This document shows, one piece after another, positions 1 through 10,436 of a DNA stretch of 64,000 nt. The notes under the pieces are model-generated. The model saw only the letters and a list, made by a program, of their open reading frames with translations, did no database searches and had not been told where the DNA came from. The stretch covers positions 434,001 to 498,000 of the forward strand of contig JAGYIY010000002.1 of NCBI GenBank assembly GCA_018402485.1, read 5' to 3'. This stretch comes from Roseivirga sp. (GTDB lineage: Bacteria; Bacteroidota; Bacteroidia; Cytophagales; Cyclobacteriaceae). Within the stretch, counting starts at the first letter, position 1, and the number at the start of each line of letters is the position of its first letter. The position numbers and the translations under genes are program-made.

Positions 1-3000
1 CCTTGTCCAGTGAGAGGGGCTTCTCCGTATACATCTGCTGCTATCACATAGGGCTCTACTTTATACCTATCTGCAGAGGTTTTGTCCTGAGAATGGTTGA
101 TAGGGTTAATCATGTTGAGATAATGCACCGCCTTTTCACCCATACCCATGGCCGCAAAGGCTTTTACAGTCCAAAGTGCTGCATGGGTGTATTGTCCTCC
201 ATTTTCTCTCACGCCCGGAATGTAGCCTTTGATATAGCCCGGATCTTTTTCTGTTTTATCAAAAGGTGGGGTTAACAATCGAATAAACTTGCCTTTTTCT
301 GAAACTAAGTGTTGTTCCACTGCTTGAAGGCTTTGTTCCCCTCTCTGCTCAGAAGCTACACCAGAAAAAATAGACCAAGCTTGTGAAATAGTGTCTATTC
401 TACATTCTTCATTTGAAGAAGAACCAATTGGTGTGCCGTCATCGTAAAAGGCCCTTAAGTACCATGCTCCGTCCCAACCGTTTTCATTGAGTTTTACTTT
501 CAGTTCTTTGGCTGTCAAGGCATAGTGATCTGCCCTTGCTGTATCATTCCTACTACGGCAAATTTTTTCAAACTTCACCAGTACGTCATACATAAAGAAT
601 CCGAGCCAAACACTTTCGCCCTTTCCGGCCTCTCCTACGCGGTTCATTCCGTCATTCCAATCGCCCCCGCCAATAAGTGGCAGACCATTTACTCCAAACT
701 TCATTGAAATATCAATAGCCTTACAGCAATGTTCGTATAGGGTATCAGTTTGTTCTAACGTACTGGGGCACAAATAAACTTCGTGTTCAGTAGGTTCAAG
801 CTGGCGAGCTTGTATATAACTGACTTTTTCTGCTAAAATCGAAGTATCTCCTGTTGATGTTACATAAAAATCAAGCACATACGGAAGCCAAAGCCTGTCA
901 TCGGTGATTTTAGACCGAATGCCTCTACCCGTAGGTGGATGCCACCAATGGAGGACATCTCCCTCTAAAAATTGTTGCCCAGCATGAAGCAAAATTTGAT
1001 TTCTGCAAATGAGCGGGTCGGCATACAATGCAGCCATGGCATCTTGGAGTTGATCCCGAAACCCGAAAGCTCCACCAGATTGGTAAAAGCCTGTCCGTGC
1101 CCACATACGACTAGATAGATTTTGGTACATCAGCCAACCATTCATCAGCATGTCCAATGATTTATCGGGTGTAGAAATACGGACTTTAGCACCTACATCC
1201 TTCCAAAAAGTTCGGATAGTTTCAAATTCTGCCTCTACTTGTCTGAGTTCAGAAAACTCCCGGATGATATTTTCTGCCGCCTCGCGATTGGCAGATTCTC
1301 CCTCCAAAAAGAGGATAGTAACGCTTTGACCTGGGACAAGCTCAAAGTAGGTTTGCAAAGCAGCACAAGGGTCGCCTCCAGAAACAATGTTATTATCAAG
1401 CCATTTTGACGACACAAGGGCAAGCGGCTTGCCTAAAGAACGATTACGGCCAATGAATTGGGTTCGATCTGTTGTAAATCTAATTTTAGCATCCATTAAT
1501 GGATTGATCAGTGTGGAAAAAACAGTACGCCCGGCAAACTCATTGTTGTAGTGACTGCTGGCAAAAAGTGTTGTGCCATCGGTGGATACTTCCTGATTTA
1601 CAAACCGTGAAGAGACGGAGCGATCCACTCCCAAAACCCTGTCGAGGTATCTGAATACCGAAAGCTTTTGAGTAATTAAGGTTGTGTTTTTTAAGCTGAG
1701 TGTTGAGAATTTAAGGGCTTTGTTACTGTGTACAAACTGAAGCAAGCTTTGTTGCAAGCCATTTACCTCCAGATTGAAACTAGAATACCCAAAGCCATGG
1801 ATGACCCTATAAAAAGTAGCCGCTGCAACAGGGCCGGGGCATGGTGACCAGTAGCGCATATTCTCCTCATCACGAACATAAAAAGCTTCTGAATGCGTGT
1901 CTTTGATCGGGTCATTAGACCAAGAAGTTAGCTTATTCTCCCGACTGTTTTCACTCCAGGTGTAGCCAGCACCACGCTCTGAAATCGTAAAGCCGAAATT
2001 GGGATTGGCAATTACATTGATCCAAGGAGCAGGTGGCAAAATTGGAATCCCTGTTTGAATATCTGTTTTGATGAGCAGGTGATATTCGGTACCATCAGCA
2101 GAGAAGCCTCCGTAGCCATTAAAGAATTGAAGCTCCAACCTCCATTTTTCAAGTATTTCCTCATCCAAAAACTCACATGCATCCAATGGCTCGTACTTGT
2201 TTTCAAGATGATTTAAATACCACGACTCGGTTTTGTTCTTTTGAAGTATTTTGGTCAAGTTCGGCAGTTGCTTGTTCCATACCACATGTGCAACACTTAG
2301 CAAAAGCGTGAAAACCTCTGCTTGTATTTTATCTGCTTTGTAAATAAAGATTCCACCTCTTTTATTAAATACTTCTCGCTCAAGAGAGGACTCAATAGTC
2401 ACTTGAATGGCCTCCTGAATTTCGTTAATATACCCAGGTGCATGCTCATTGATGATGAGTAGTTCGGATTCTATGCCCCGCTTACGCCAAAAAGAATGCG
2501 CTTTCAGCAAGAGTTTCACATGTTTTAGCTGATTGGTCTCGTTGATATGGAAAATAATTAAGGGGAAATCACCCGAAATGCCATAAGCCCAGAGGTCGGC
2601 TTGCTTTTTGTGATTGGATAGAAGCGTTTGAGGATTTGTTCTAAAAGTTGGAACAGCAAATAAGAGATAGGAAGAAAGTTTTTGAAAAAGGTGGGCTTGA
2701 CTAGACCGGATACCCATGTGATTCAGCTCTACCAAACCGTAAATGGAGGCTAAATCAAAAGCTCTATTGACTGCTAGCTGACTATCATAAATATTGGCAA
2801 TTTGTAAAGCTTCTTCTCTGGTTTTGGCAAAACCAAGACCAAAGCTCAGATTGGCTTTTTCTCCCGGCTGAAGTATAATTTGCTTTCTTAAACTGACAAT
2901 AGGGTCCGATACATTGCCCTGAAATCTTTTGAGTACAAACCCATCTGTCAATGCTATCGGGTTGCTTAACGACCTGCCTTTACCAATAAAATTGGTTCTT

Positions 3001-6000
3001 TCTGTTTCAAATCCAATGGGTTTGACAACATGAATTTGATTACTGCATGCAAACGTATGAATGAGGTATAAAGGAGATTCTTCCTTGCTTCTCGGCCTTC
3101 TTTTAGCCATAATAGCCTCATTCTTTTCAATATACTCTGTTTCAATAAACAACTTTGAAAATGAAGGATGGGCATTATGATGAATTAAGCCATTGAGCAT
3201 AACTTCTGCATAACTTGTAATTTCGAGCACCCTTTTTCTATCAGAATAATTGGTAAATGTGAGTTTCCTGAGCTCAATGGGGTGATCGGGCGATACGCAT
3301 ATTTCTGAGGTAGTTTCAATCCAATTATCTACACGTGAACATATGACTTTGCCATTGTGAAACCAGCTATCGTAACGATCGGGTTTGCGTTTTACCGGCT
3401 GATGCATTGCAGACCAATATTCACCGCTTTCTACATCTTTAATGTAGAAATACAAGCCCAAAGGATCTGTTGTTGGGTCTGCTTTCCAGCCGTTTAAAGT
3501 GATGCCTTCCGTTTTGGCATAACCACTGCCGGCATGTGTTATCATTGATGAAAAACTCCCATTTGAAAGCGTATGCAAGCGTGGGGGTGTTACGTCAAGT
3601 TCGTTGATTCCAGCATGTTCTGCCACATATTGGTCGGCAGACCTTGTGCTCGGTTCCAGCTCTGCATCAATTGGGTGGGGTTCTTTGATGGGTATTCCTT
3701 TGGGAATACGCTCTTGTAGTAAAAGCTCACAACTTTTTATTCGGGGGTCAGCATGGAAATTATTTCTGGTAGAATCTCCATTGAGCACATTTTCCATGGC
3801 GATAAGGCTCATGCCATGATGGTGTACCATGTAGGTTTTTACCAATTTAAAAGTCGAACCTTCTGTCAGATGTGCCGGGGTATAGTCAATGGCATCATAA
3901 AATCCAAAAATCCCCAATCCTCCTACCTTTTCTATTTCTTTGAGATTCTTCATAGGATCAGTGATTTCAACAAGGAGCGATAACAAACTGGCATAAGGCG
4001 CTACCACATATTCATCAGCCAAGCCGCGCTTCAACCCCAAGCCTGGCGAACCAAAAGTGCGGTATTGGTAGTGTAAATCAATATTGAGGAAATAATAAGC
4101 ACTTTCAGAGGAGCCCCATGGAAATCCACGACCATGCCCATATTTTTTTTGCCAATGAATTACATTCCTGCAAGTATTATTCATCATGGTATCCTCAAAA
4201 GACTTCAGGAAGAGTAGCGGCATTAAGTACTCAAACATGGTACCGCCCCAAGACAGCAGTATTTCGTCTTGGTTGATTCGGGTGAGTCTTCGGCTGAGCC
4301 TAAACCAATGTTCCACCGGCACATCTCCTTTAGCAATGGCAATGAAAGAAGCGATGCGCGCCTCACTTGCCAACAAATCATAGGTGCTTTTATCAAATTG
4401 TGCAATATCCTGATTGTATCCGATACTAAACAAACCTCTTTCTCTCTGGTAGAGAAATGAAAAATCCATTTCATCCATCAAATTTTCTGCAAGCTTTTCA
4501 ATTTGTTCTGCTTGACGAAGCCAATGGTCAAGCATCTTTTTGCATAGATCATCCTGCGGTGCATCCATCAATAAGCTATTTAATTCAATGCAGGAATACA
4601 GGTGGATATCTATTTGTTCCTGTTGGGTTAAGCTTTGCAATTCATCCAAAGCATGATTCAGATATACCAAAGGGCGTTCTATCCAGAAAAGGAAGTTAAC
4701 CAATTTGCGATCATCCAATGAACTGTCGAGTTTAGGTATATGAATGTTCTGAAGTTTTTCCGCATCTTGTTTTAAGTCTGACAACAGCTTTACGCTAATT
4801 TGAAAGTCGGAGGCAGATGATTTTACTAAAGTGTGAAGCATGGATTTTACAAAAGTTTTCACCTCGTCAAAAACCTTTGTATTCAAAGACATTTCTAGTT
4901 TTTGTTCATCCGCTATGTTATCAATACAACTTAAAGTATCATGAAATCCTTCATAAAAAGTTTTATAAATATCTTTGGAAGCCATCGCCTCCTTCACTGC
5001 TTCTTTAACTGTGATGAGGCTTGCCGCAAGATTACCGGAATCTACTGTCGAAATATAGGAAGGCTGCAACACATATCCAGTACCGGTAGCATACCAGTTA
5101 AACAGGTGTCCTTTGTATTTCTCAAGCGAAACTATTGCTTGCAAAGAATCCAGCTGTCTGTGTAAAAACATTCCTAATGTAATGTAACCCAAATTATAAG
5201 CTGAGGTATTGGATACTAATGCCAGGCCAATATTGGTAGGGGATGTTCTGTTGGTTTCAGATAATGGAGGGTTTTCCTGATAATTATCGGGAGGGAGCCA
5301 CCCATGCTTTTCAGTTACAAAGCGCTCAAAATAAGACCAAGTACGCCTTGCGTATAAACGCAATCTCGAACGTTCTTCTGCTGAAATTACGATTTGTTTT
5401 TTTTCTAAAGGCTGACTGATATACCAAACATAAAAAGGAGAACCAAACCACAATACAAAAAAGGGAGCAACCACCCATAGCTGCGCAGGATGAGTAAACA
5501 GGGCAAAAATCAATATACCGAGACTCAAGAGCATCGGAAAAATCATCGCTCTTAAGTAGCTGAGTAATGAATGTTGATTGATACTTTCTACTTGTGAAGC
5601 GGTTGCCCATTCCAGCAGCCATTTTTTTGAAAATGTTAAGCGGTACAAGGTTCTAAAAATCGAATCTAACTGGATAAAAGCCTGATGAGGTGCCACAATA
5701 ACCGTGGAAACAGCCTGAATACTATGAATTCTCAAATTATCCAATACTTTCACCATATGCAGTTTCCATCGCACTCGTACAGGCCTATTGAGCAAATCAC
5801 TGGATAAAGTGATGTAGGTAGGAAATGCAATAACCCCAAACGCAGCTAATAGCCAGATCCAACTAGCGCCCGGCAGCCAAAATATGCCTGCAACGAAAAA
5901 TACACTTATGAATAAAAAGTTGAGCGACCTACGGAGGTTATCAAATATTTTCCATTTCGATAATAAGTTTATCGGATTCTTAGTAAGACCTGACACGGCT

Positions 6001-8369
6001 GGTACGATTGGAAATAACCAGGCAGCTATCTGCCAATCGCCTCTTGTCCAACGATGATTTCTCTTTGTAAAGGTGCTGTAGGTACTCGGGTAGTCATCAA
6101 ACAATTCAATGTCTGTTGCGAGTCCGGTTCTTACAAATGCACTTTCAATCAAATCGTGCGAAAGAATTCTGTTTTCAGGAAACTGACCAGCAAGTACGCA
6201 ATGAAAGGCCCTAACATCATAAATTCCTTTGCCTGTAAAACTGGCTTCACCTATCAAATCTTGATAAATATCAGAAACTGCTGCTGAGTAAGGGTCTAAG
6301 CCGACATTACCGGAGAATATTCTGGAAAATCTCGTGCTTTTTGCAGATTCTGGTGAAAATGAAATGCGCGGTTGTACGATGGAATACCCTTTGGTGATGC
6401 GTTTTTTCTCATCGTCGTACCATGCCCTGTTTAAGGGATGTGCTATGGTGTTAATTAATTTTTTTGCAGAACCAGGGGGCAACTTAGTATCAGCATCCAA
6501 TGTAATCACAAACTGAATTGGGCATACTTGTACAGTAGTCAAAAAATCGTCCACCCCTTTCGTAAAGGAAGTTGAAGCTTTTGGGTCACAAATCAAGTTG
6601 TTCAATTCTTCAAGCTTTCCGCGCTTTCTTTCCCAGCCCATCCAAACATTTTCAGATGCATTCCAAAGTCGCTCGCGATGAAGCATAAAGAATCGGTCTC
6701 CGTATCGAGATGCATACTTTTGGTTGAGTCGATGGATGGCGACTGTTGCGGCATCAAGGATGTCTTTATCGCCTTCTAACGTCTTTTCTTGCGCATCTCT
6801 AAAATCAGAAAGTATAACAAACTGGAGACCTGGGTCGGAGTTTCCTAAAAAATGAACTTCTAAATTTTCTATCTGCCTCAAAGCATCATGCGCAGAAACC
6901 AACATCGTTGGCATAACAATGATGGATCTTAAACTATCAGGGACATCACTTTTGTCATTTAGCTTTGGAAGCAAGCGGGGAGGTAAGAAAAAGGCAATAA
7001 AGCGATTGACAAAAGAAATGGCCAAATCGAGGGCTGGGAAAACAGAAACAAGAATAACCGCTACAATAATGCCGCTACTGTATCCAATTGCTCCGGAAAC
7101 TATCCAAAGTGCCCCTATAAATACTAAGGTAAGAACAGAAACTGTTAAAATATAAAATGAAAAGTGGGTTTCAAAAGCTCGAATGATTCTTTCTCTCTTG
7201 GGGATAACGTATCCGGTTTTTCTGATGAGCTCTTTATACCCATCGCCAACCAAAAAATACCCAATATGTCGCTTAACACAGTTTTTGCCAAAAATATAGG
7301 CATCACAATCTTTTGAAACGAGTGCCACCTGTTCGGTAGCCAATTCAAAAGCCTTATTAGCTACCTGAAGTTCAGTAAATTTAGAACGTCTGCTTAACTT
7401 TTCTACAATTTTTCGGTAGCTGTCTCTGGTATGAAAATCCATTTGCAAATAGTCGCCAGAAGGATCTTTTTTGAAGATGTCATTCATCAAGGAACAGTCC
7501 TCCACAAAATCAGACCATTCAACTTCTGAAATTTGCCTTAAGGATAAAACGGCATTTTGAACATTTACCTCAAGTCTAGATTCTCTTTGTGCCTCCTGAC
7601 GCATGGCTTCTTCCAGGGTAATTTCATATTGATTGATGCGATATTTAAACCAACGCTTTTGTTCTTCATAAAGTAGCCCATGCGTTTGCAGATGGTTGAA
7701 TAACTCAATAAGTGCAGAAAGCCCCGCTTTTTTAGCGTGTTCTTTAAACCATGTGGATATTGCTTGCGAATAAACTCCCGGTTCTTCAAAGTCTTCTCTT
7801 TGGATGGTATCTACAAACTTTTCAACTTCTATTTTGAGCTTCTTTTGTTCTAAAATTGTAGCTGCCTTTTCTGTTAAAATTTGGATAAGAAACAATCGAA
7901 TCATGACCGGAATCGCCCAAATCTCTCCAATCTGAAGTGGCTCTTCGTCCTGATAAATTTTTATGTACTCCGTTAAAACATCTTTATCTATAACATTATC
8001 TGTATGCGTAAGTAGGTTTAGCACAATTTCATAGACCCGTGGAAAACCCACATGTTCTCCTTTTGAAATTAGTGGGATATTTTTATGGTAATCTTTTGGG
8101 AAGTCTATTCCGATTTGAACCATTTGATCCTGAATAATGTAGAAATTATCTAAAATCCATTCTGAGGCCGGGGAGATTTCTTTTTCCGATTTTATAATAG
8201 ATGAAAGGGTTCTGTACGTTTCAATAAGCACCTTTTTGGATTTTTCTAAAATAGGCTTAATCAACCTTGGCTTAGATGAGCCTTTAGATACTTTATGAAT
8301 TTCAGCCAAACTAAGGGCACTTTCTCTCAGGAATGCGGAGTTAAAGGAAACAGTCAACGGGTTGTTCAT
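1..8369 (-). CDS. ndvB: Cyclic beta-1,2-glucan synthase-like giant protein (GT84 + GH94), C-terminus cut by window edge
   Basis: I read one open frame from ATG at 8369 to base 1, about 2789 codons with no stop. It is a membrane glucosyltransferase fused to a phosphorylase, the layout of NdvB/ChvB, which builds cyclic beta-1,2-glucan from UDP-glucose and exports it to the periplasm. After a soluble N-terminal region come membrane segments near residues 403-450, a glycosyltransferase domain with ITLDADTKLPPG near 620 and HRWTRGDWQ near 770, further membrane helices near 810-850 and 933-983, a glucoamylase-like stretch near 1375 (GTMFEYLMPLL), and two beta-sandwich/GH94 parts. The GH94 catalytic motif GGGDWNDGMNRVG lies near 2568. 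The last visible residues, VYGEAPLTGQ, precede the usual family C-terminus, so perhaps 100-150 residues are missing. It appears monocistronic. Family assignment is strong; the exact glucan product in this phylum is inferred. Confidence 0.9.
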   Translation of the reverse strand, partial: MNNPLTVSFNSAFLRESALSLAEIHKVSKGSSKPRLIKPILEKSKKVLIETYRTLSSIIKSEKEISPASEWILDNFYIIQDQMVQIGIDFPKDYHKNIPLISKGEHVGFPRVYEIVLNLLTHTDNVIDKDVLTEYIKIYQDEEPLQIGEIWAIPVMIRLFLIQILTEKAATILEQKKLKIEVEKFVDTIQREDFEEPGVYSQAISTWFKEHAKKAGLSALIELFNHLQTHGLLYEEQKRWFKYRINQYEITLEEAMRQEAQRESRLEVNVQNAVLSLRQISEVEWSDFVEDCSLMNDIFKKDPSGDYLQMDFHTRDSYRKIVEKLSRRSKFTELQVANKAFELATEQVALVSKDCDAYIFGKNCVKRHIGYFLVGDGYKELIRKTGYVIPKRERIIRAFETHFSFYILTVSVLTLVFIGALWIVSGAIGYSSGIIVAVILVSVFPALDLAISFVNRFIAFFLPPRLLPKLNDKSDVPDSLRSIIVMPTMLVSAHDALRQIENLEVHFLGNSDPGLQFVILSDFRDAQEKTLEGDKDILDAATVAIHRLNQKYASRYGDRFFMLHRERLWNASENVWMGWERKRGKLEELNNLICDPKASTSFTKGVDDFLTTVQVCPIQFVITLDADTKLPPGSAKKLINTIAHPLNRAWYDDEKKRITKGYSIVQPRISFSPESAKSTRFSRIFSGNVGLDPYSAAVSDIYQDLIGEASFTGKGIYDVRAFHCVLAGQFPENRILSHDLIESAFVRTGLATDIELFDDYPSTYSTFTKRNHRWTRGDWQIAAWLFPIVPAVSGLTKNPINLLSKWKIFDNLRRSLNFLFISVFFVAGIFWLPGASWIWLLAAFGVIAFPTYITLSSDLLNRPVRVRWKLHMVKVLDNLRIHSIQAVSTVIVAPHQAFIQLDSIFRTLYRLTFSKKWLLEWATASQVESINQHSLLSYLRAMIFPMLLSLGILIFALFTHPAQLWVVAPFFVLWFGSPFYVWYISQPLEKKQIVISAEERSRLRLYARRTWSYFERFVTEKHGWLPPDNYQENPPLSETNRTSPTNIGLALVSNTSAYNLGYITLGMFLHRQLDSLQAIVSLEKYKGHLFNWYATGTGYVLQPSYISTVDSGNLAASLITVKEAVKEAMASKDIYKTFYEGFHDTLSCIDNIADEQKLEMSLNTKVFDEVKTFVKSMLHTLVKSSASDFQISVKLLSDLKQDAEKLQNIHIPKLDSSLDDRKLVNFLFWIERPLVYLNHALDELQSLTQQEQIDIHLYSCIELNSLLMDAPQDDLCKKMLDHWLRQAEQIEKLAENLMDEMDFSFLYQRERGLFSIGYNQDIAQFDKSTYDLLASEARIASFIAIAKGDVPVEHWFRLSRRLTRINQDEILLSWGGTMFEYLMPLLFLKSFEDTMMNNTCRNVIHWQKKYGHGRGFPWGSSESAYYFLNIDLHYQYRTFGSPGLGLKRGLADEYVVAPYASLLSLLVEITDPMKNLKEIEKVGGLGIFGFYDAIDYTPAHLTEGSTFKLVKTYMVHHHGMSLIAMENVLNGDSTRNNFHADPRIKSCELLLQERIPKGIPIKEPHPIDAELEPSTRSADQYVAEHAGINELDVTPPRLHTLSNGSFSSMITHAGSGYAKTEGITLNGWKADPTTDPLGLYFYIKDVESGEYWSAMHQPVKRKPDRYDSWFHNGKVICSRVDNWIETTSEICVSPDHPIELRKLTFTNYSDRKRVLEITSYAEVMLNGLIHHNAHPSFSKLFIETEYIEKNEAIMAKRRPRSKEESPLYLIHTFACSNQIHVVKPIGFETERTNFIGKGRSLSNPIALTDGFVLKRFQGNVSDPIVSLRKQIILQPGEKANLSFGLGFAKTREEALQIANIYDSQLAVNRAFDLASIYGLVELNHMGIRSSQAHLFQKLSSYLLFAVPTFRTNPQTLLSNHKKQADLWAYGISGDFPLIIFHINETNQLKHVKLLLKAHSFWRKRGIESELLIINEHAPGYINEIQEAIQVTIESSLEREVFNKRGGIFIYKADKIQAEVFTLLLSVAHVVWNKQLPNLTKILQKNKTESWYLNHLENKYEPLDACEFLDEEILEKWRLELQFFNGYGGFSADGTEYHLLIKTDIQTGIPILPPAPWINVIANPNFGFTISERGAGYTWSENSRENKLTSWSNDPIKDTHSEAFYVRDEENMRYWSPCPGPVAAATFYRVIHGFGYSSFNLEVNGLQQSLLQFVHSNKALKFSTLSLKNTTLITQKLSVFRYLDRVLGVDRSVSSRFVNQEVSTDGTTLFASSHYNNEFAGRTVFSTLINPLMDAKIRFTTDRTQFIGRNRSLGKPLALVSSKWLDNNIVSGGDPCAALQTYFELVPGQSVTILFLEGESANREAAENIIREFSELRQVEAEFETIRTFWKDVGAKVRISTPDKSLDMLMNGWLMYQNLSSRMWARTGFYQSGGAFGFRDQLQDAMAALYADPLICRNQILLHAGQQFLEGDVLHWWHPPTGRGIRSKITDDRLWLPYVLDFYVTSTGDTSILAEKVSYIQARQLEPTEHEVYLCPSTLEQTDTLYEHCCKAIDISMKFGVNGLPLIGGGDWNDGMNRVGEAGKGESVWLGFFMYDVLVKFEKICRSRNDTARADHYALTAKELKVKLNENGWDGAWYLRAFYDDGTPIGSSSNEECRIDTISQAWSIFSGVASEQRGEQSLQAVEQHLVSEKGKFIRLLTPPFDKTEKDPGYIKGYIPGVRENGGQYTHAALWTVKAFAAMGMGEKAVHYLNMINPINHSQDKTSADRYKVEPYVIAADVYGEAPLTGQ

Positions 8370-8814
8370 AATTTTACACCTTAATTTTTGAATAAAAGGG
8401 TGCTTATTACGAATAACATGTTTTTAGACACCAACCTAAAAACAACTGCTAATTGATAATGGAGACGTTACTTCAAGTTTAAACCATGTATTATCAAATA
8501 AATTAAAATTTGTCCATACAAGGATAACCTTTTTTAAGCCAGCAAAATTCCAGTATCTTCAAAAAAACTGATTCCTTAAAAATTAATCGTTTGATTATCT
8601 TTTATTATCACAAGGAACCTACTTATGGCTTTAATCGAATGTCTACCAATATTTGTATAACGCGCATACTTGTTACATCACATATAGTTACCTAGACGTA
8701 CCCCTTTGATTTTCAATAAAATACAGCTGATCCAAAAACCAATCAAGTACAGGTTAAGCAACAAACACGCTGATTTCTAGTCAAGATAGCATATAAAGAG
8801 CAAAGCCATTGGGC
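8370..8814. other. AT-rich intergenic spacer
   Basis: This 445-base gap lies between the stop of the peptide symporter and the start of the giant glucan synthase, both on the minus strand. It must hold the glucan synthase promoter. I find no perfect TAnnTTTG element close to 8369 and no hairpin with a T tract, so no site is called. No coding frame in it looks real. Confidence 0.6.
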
Positions 8815-10215
8815 TTAGGCCTTAGGTGCGTCTGCCAATTCAAAACCTTCTTGCTCTTCGTGGTGGGTATCGGGTTTTACCTCTTCTGCGCCATGTGTTA
8901 GGCGTTTAAGTGGCTTCAGCAAGGCAATTACCAAGGCTCCGGCAAGGGTGCAAAAAATGGCGATGCCGGTAAAAATCTCTAGCTCCCCTGCCGATTGTGA
9001 ATACTCTCCCAATAAGCCTGCCAGCTTGTTGCCTAGGCCGGTAGCTGCAAAATAAACACCCATCATCAAGGAGGCATACTTTAAAGGTGCCAGCTTGGTA
9101 ATAAACGACAAAGCCACTGGTGAGGCGCACAATTCGCCTACGGTATGGAAAAGGTAGGCCAATATCAACCAATACATGGCAGATGAACCGGATGCTTCAA
9201 ACTCCAAAGATGCGGCAGACATAAACAAAAAGCCCCAACCCATAATGATTACGCCTATGGCCATTTTCAATAAACTAGAAGTTTCTTTGCCTTTTTTCCT
9301 CCACCAGATCCAAAAAGAAGCGATCGGTACACCGAGGGTAATGATAAAGAAGGCATTAACCGATTGAAACCAAGAGGCGGGAATGGCATCGAGGTTCAGC
9401 AACGGAAGGGTAAAACCTAAACTCAGGTCGGTTTTTTCTTTGGTATAAATATTCATCAATCCTCCGGCTTGTTCAAAAGCGCCCCAAAAAACAATGATCA
9501 GCAAAAAGGAAAGGATCATCACTTTGATGCGGTCGCGTTCTACCTGGCTCAGGGGTTGCTTTTTGGCGGCTTGCTCTGCCGGGGTAAGGCCCTGCGTAGC
9601 CTCTCCAATGCCTTTCAAAAATTGCTGACCCCACATAAACACCAGCTGACCCACAACCATACCAATACCTGCCAGGCCAAAGCCATAGTGCCAGCCATGC
9701 ACTTCACCAACAAAACCTACCACCAAGGCAGATAAGAAAGCGCCTAGGTTTATGCCAATGTAAAAAATGGTAAAGCCTTTGTCTCTGCGGTCATCTCCCG
9801 GAGGATACAAACCGCCCACCATGGTAGATATATTGGGTTTCAACCCTCCTACGCCCAGCACAATCAGGCTTAAGCCCAGGTAAAAAGCCCAGATAGATTC
9901 CACAGCTAAAACGCCATGTCCAAAACAAAGCAAAATACCGCCGATCAAAACGGTTCTTTTTTGTCCCCAGTACTTATCTGCCACCCAGCCCCCGGCCATA
10001 GACATTACATACACCATCATGGTGTACCAGCCATAGAGATTGATGGCCTCGGCATTCGTCCATCCAAAACCAGGATTATCGCCGGCAACAGTAGAGGTTA
10101 AAAACAACACCAAAATAGCACGCATACCGTAGTAACTGAAGCGCTCCCACAGTTCCGTAAAAAATAAAATATACAAACCCTTCGGGTGACCTAAAATTGT
10201 TCCTTGCTCTGTCAT
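8815..10215 (-). CDS. Proton-dependent oligopeptide symporter (POT/PTR2 family)
   Basis: A 466-aa multi-pass inner-membrane protein that should import di- and tripeptides with protons. The family signature stands at the N-terminus: residues about 18-32 read ELWERFSYYGMRAIL, including the ExxER motif of helix 1 used for proton coupling. GGWVADKYWGQKR follows the second helix as in other POT proteins, and GGLKPNISTMVGG is the PTR2 signature around residue 125. About 12-14 hydrophobic segments are visible, and the hydrophilic C-terminal tail is acidic. Length is normal for bacterial POT members (about 460-500). It is a single-gene unit with a Bacteroidota-type promoter upstream. Substrate preference cannot be told from the sequence. 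Confidence 0.93.
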   Translation of the reverse strand: MTEQGTILGHPKGLYILFFTELWERFSYYGMRAILVLFLTSTVAGDNPGFGWTNAEAINLYGWYTMMVYVMSMAGGWVADKYWGQKRTVLIGGILLCFGHGVLAVESIWAFYLGLSLIVLGVGGLKPNISTMVGGLYPPGDDRRDKGFTIFYIGINLGAFLSALVVGFVGEVHGWHYGFGLAGIGMVVGQLVFMWGQQFLKGIGEATQGLTPAEQAAKKQPLSQVERDRIKVMILSFLLIIVFWGAFEQAGGLMNIYTKEKTDLSLGFTLPLLNLDAIPASWFQSVNAFFIITLGVPIASFWIWWRKKGKETSSLLKMAIGVIIMGWGFLFMSAASLEFEASGSSAMYWLILAYLFHTVGELCASPVALSFITKLAPLKYASLMMGVYFAATGLGNKLAGLLGEYSQSAGELEIFTGIAIFCTLAGALVIALLKPLKRLTHGAEEVKPDTHHEEQEGFELADAPKA

Positions 10216-10259
10216 AAGTGTAGTTAAGCGTTTAAAAAGTGTTGAATCTACAACCTAGC

Positions 10260-10288
10260 CAAAGATAATACAAGCACTTTCCTACAAA
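10260..10288 (-). promoter_or_regulatory. Probable Bacteroidota sigma promoter of the peptide symporter gene
   Basis: Read on the minus strand, TTTG (10288-10285) is followed after 17 bases by TATCTTTG (10267-10260), a perfect match to the TAnnTTTG -7 element of Bacteroidota. The spacing is slightly short. The leader to the ATG at 10215 would be about 40 bases. Confidence 0.5.
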
Positions 10289-10436
10289 TGCATTTGATTA
10301 CTTGGTCGATCATTCATTATAGCATCATGCCATTGGCTGATATATCTCAGTAATTCCTGCCCATTAATTTCCTTTTTTTGTCTTGTAATGCGTAATTGCG
10401 AGGGAATTCGTGAACCACCAAAAAGAACAAAGGAAA

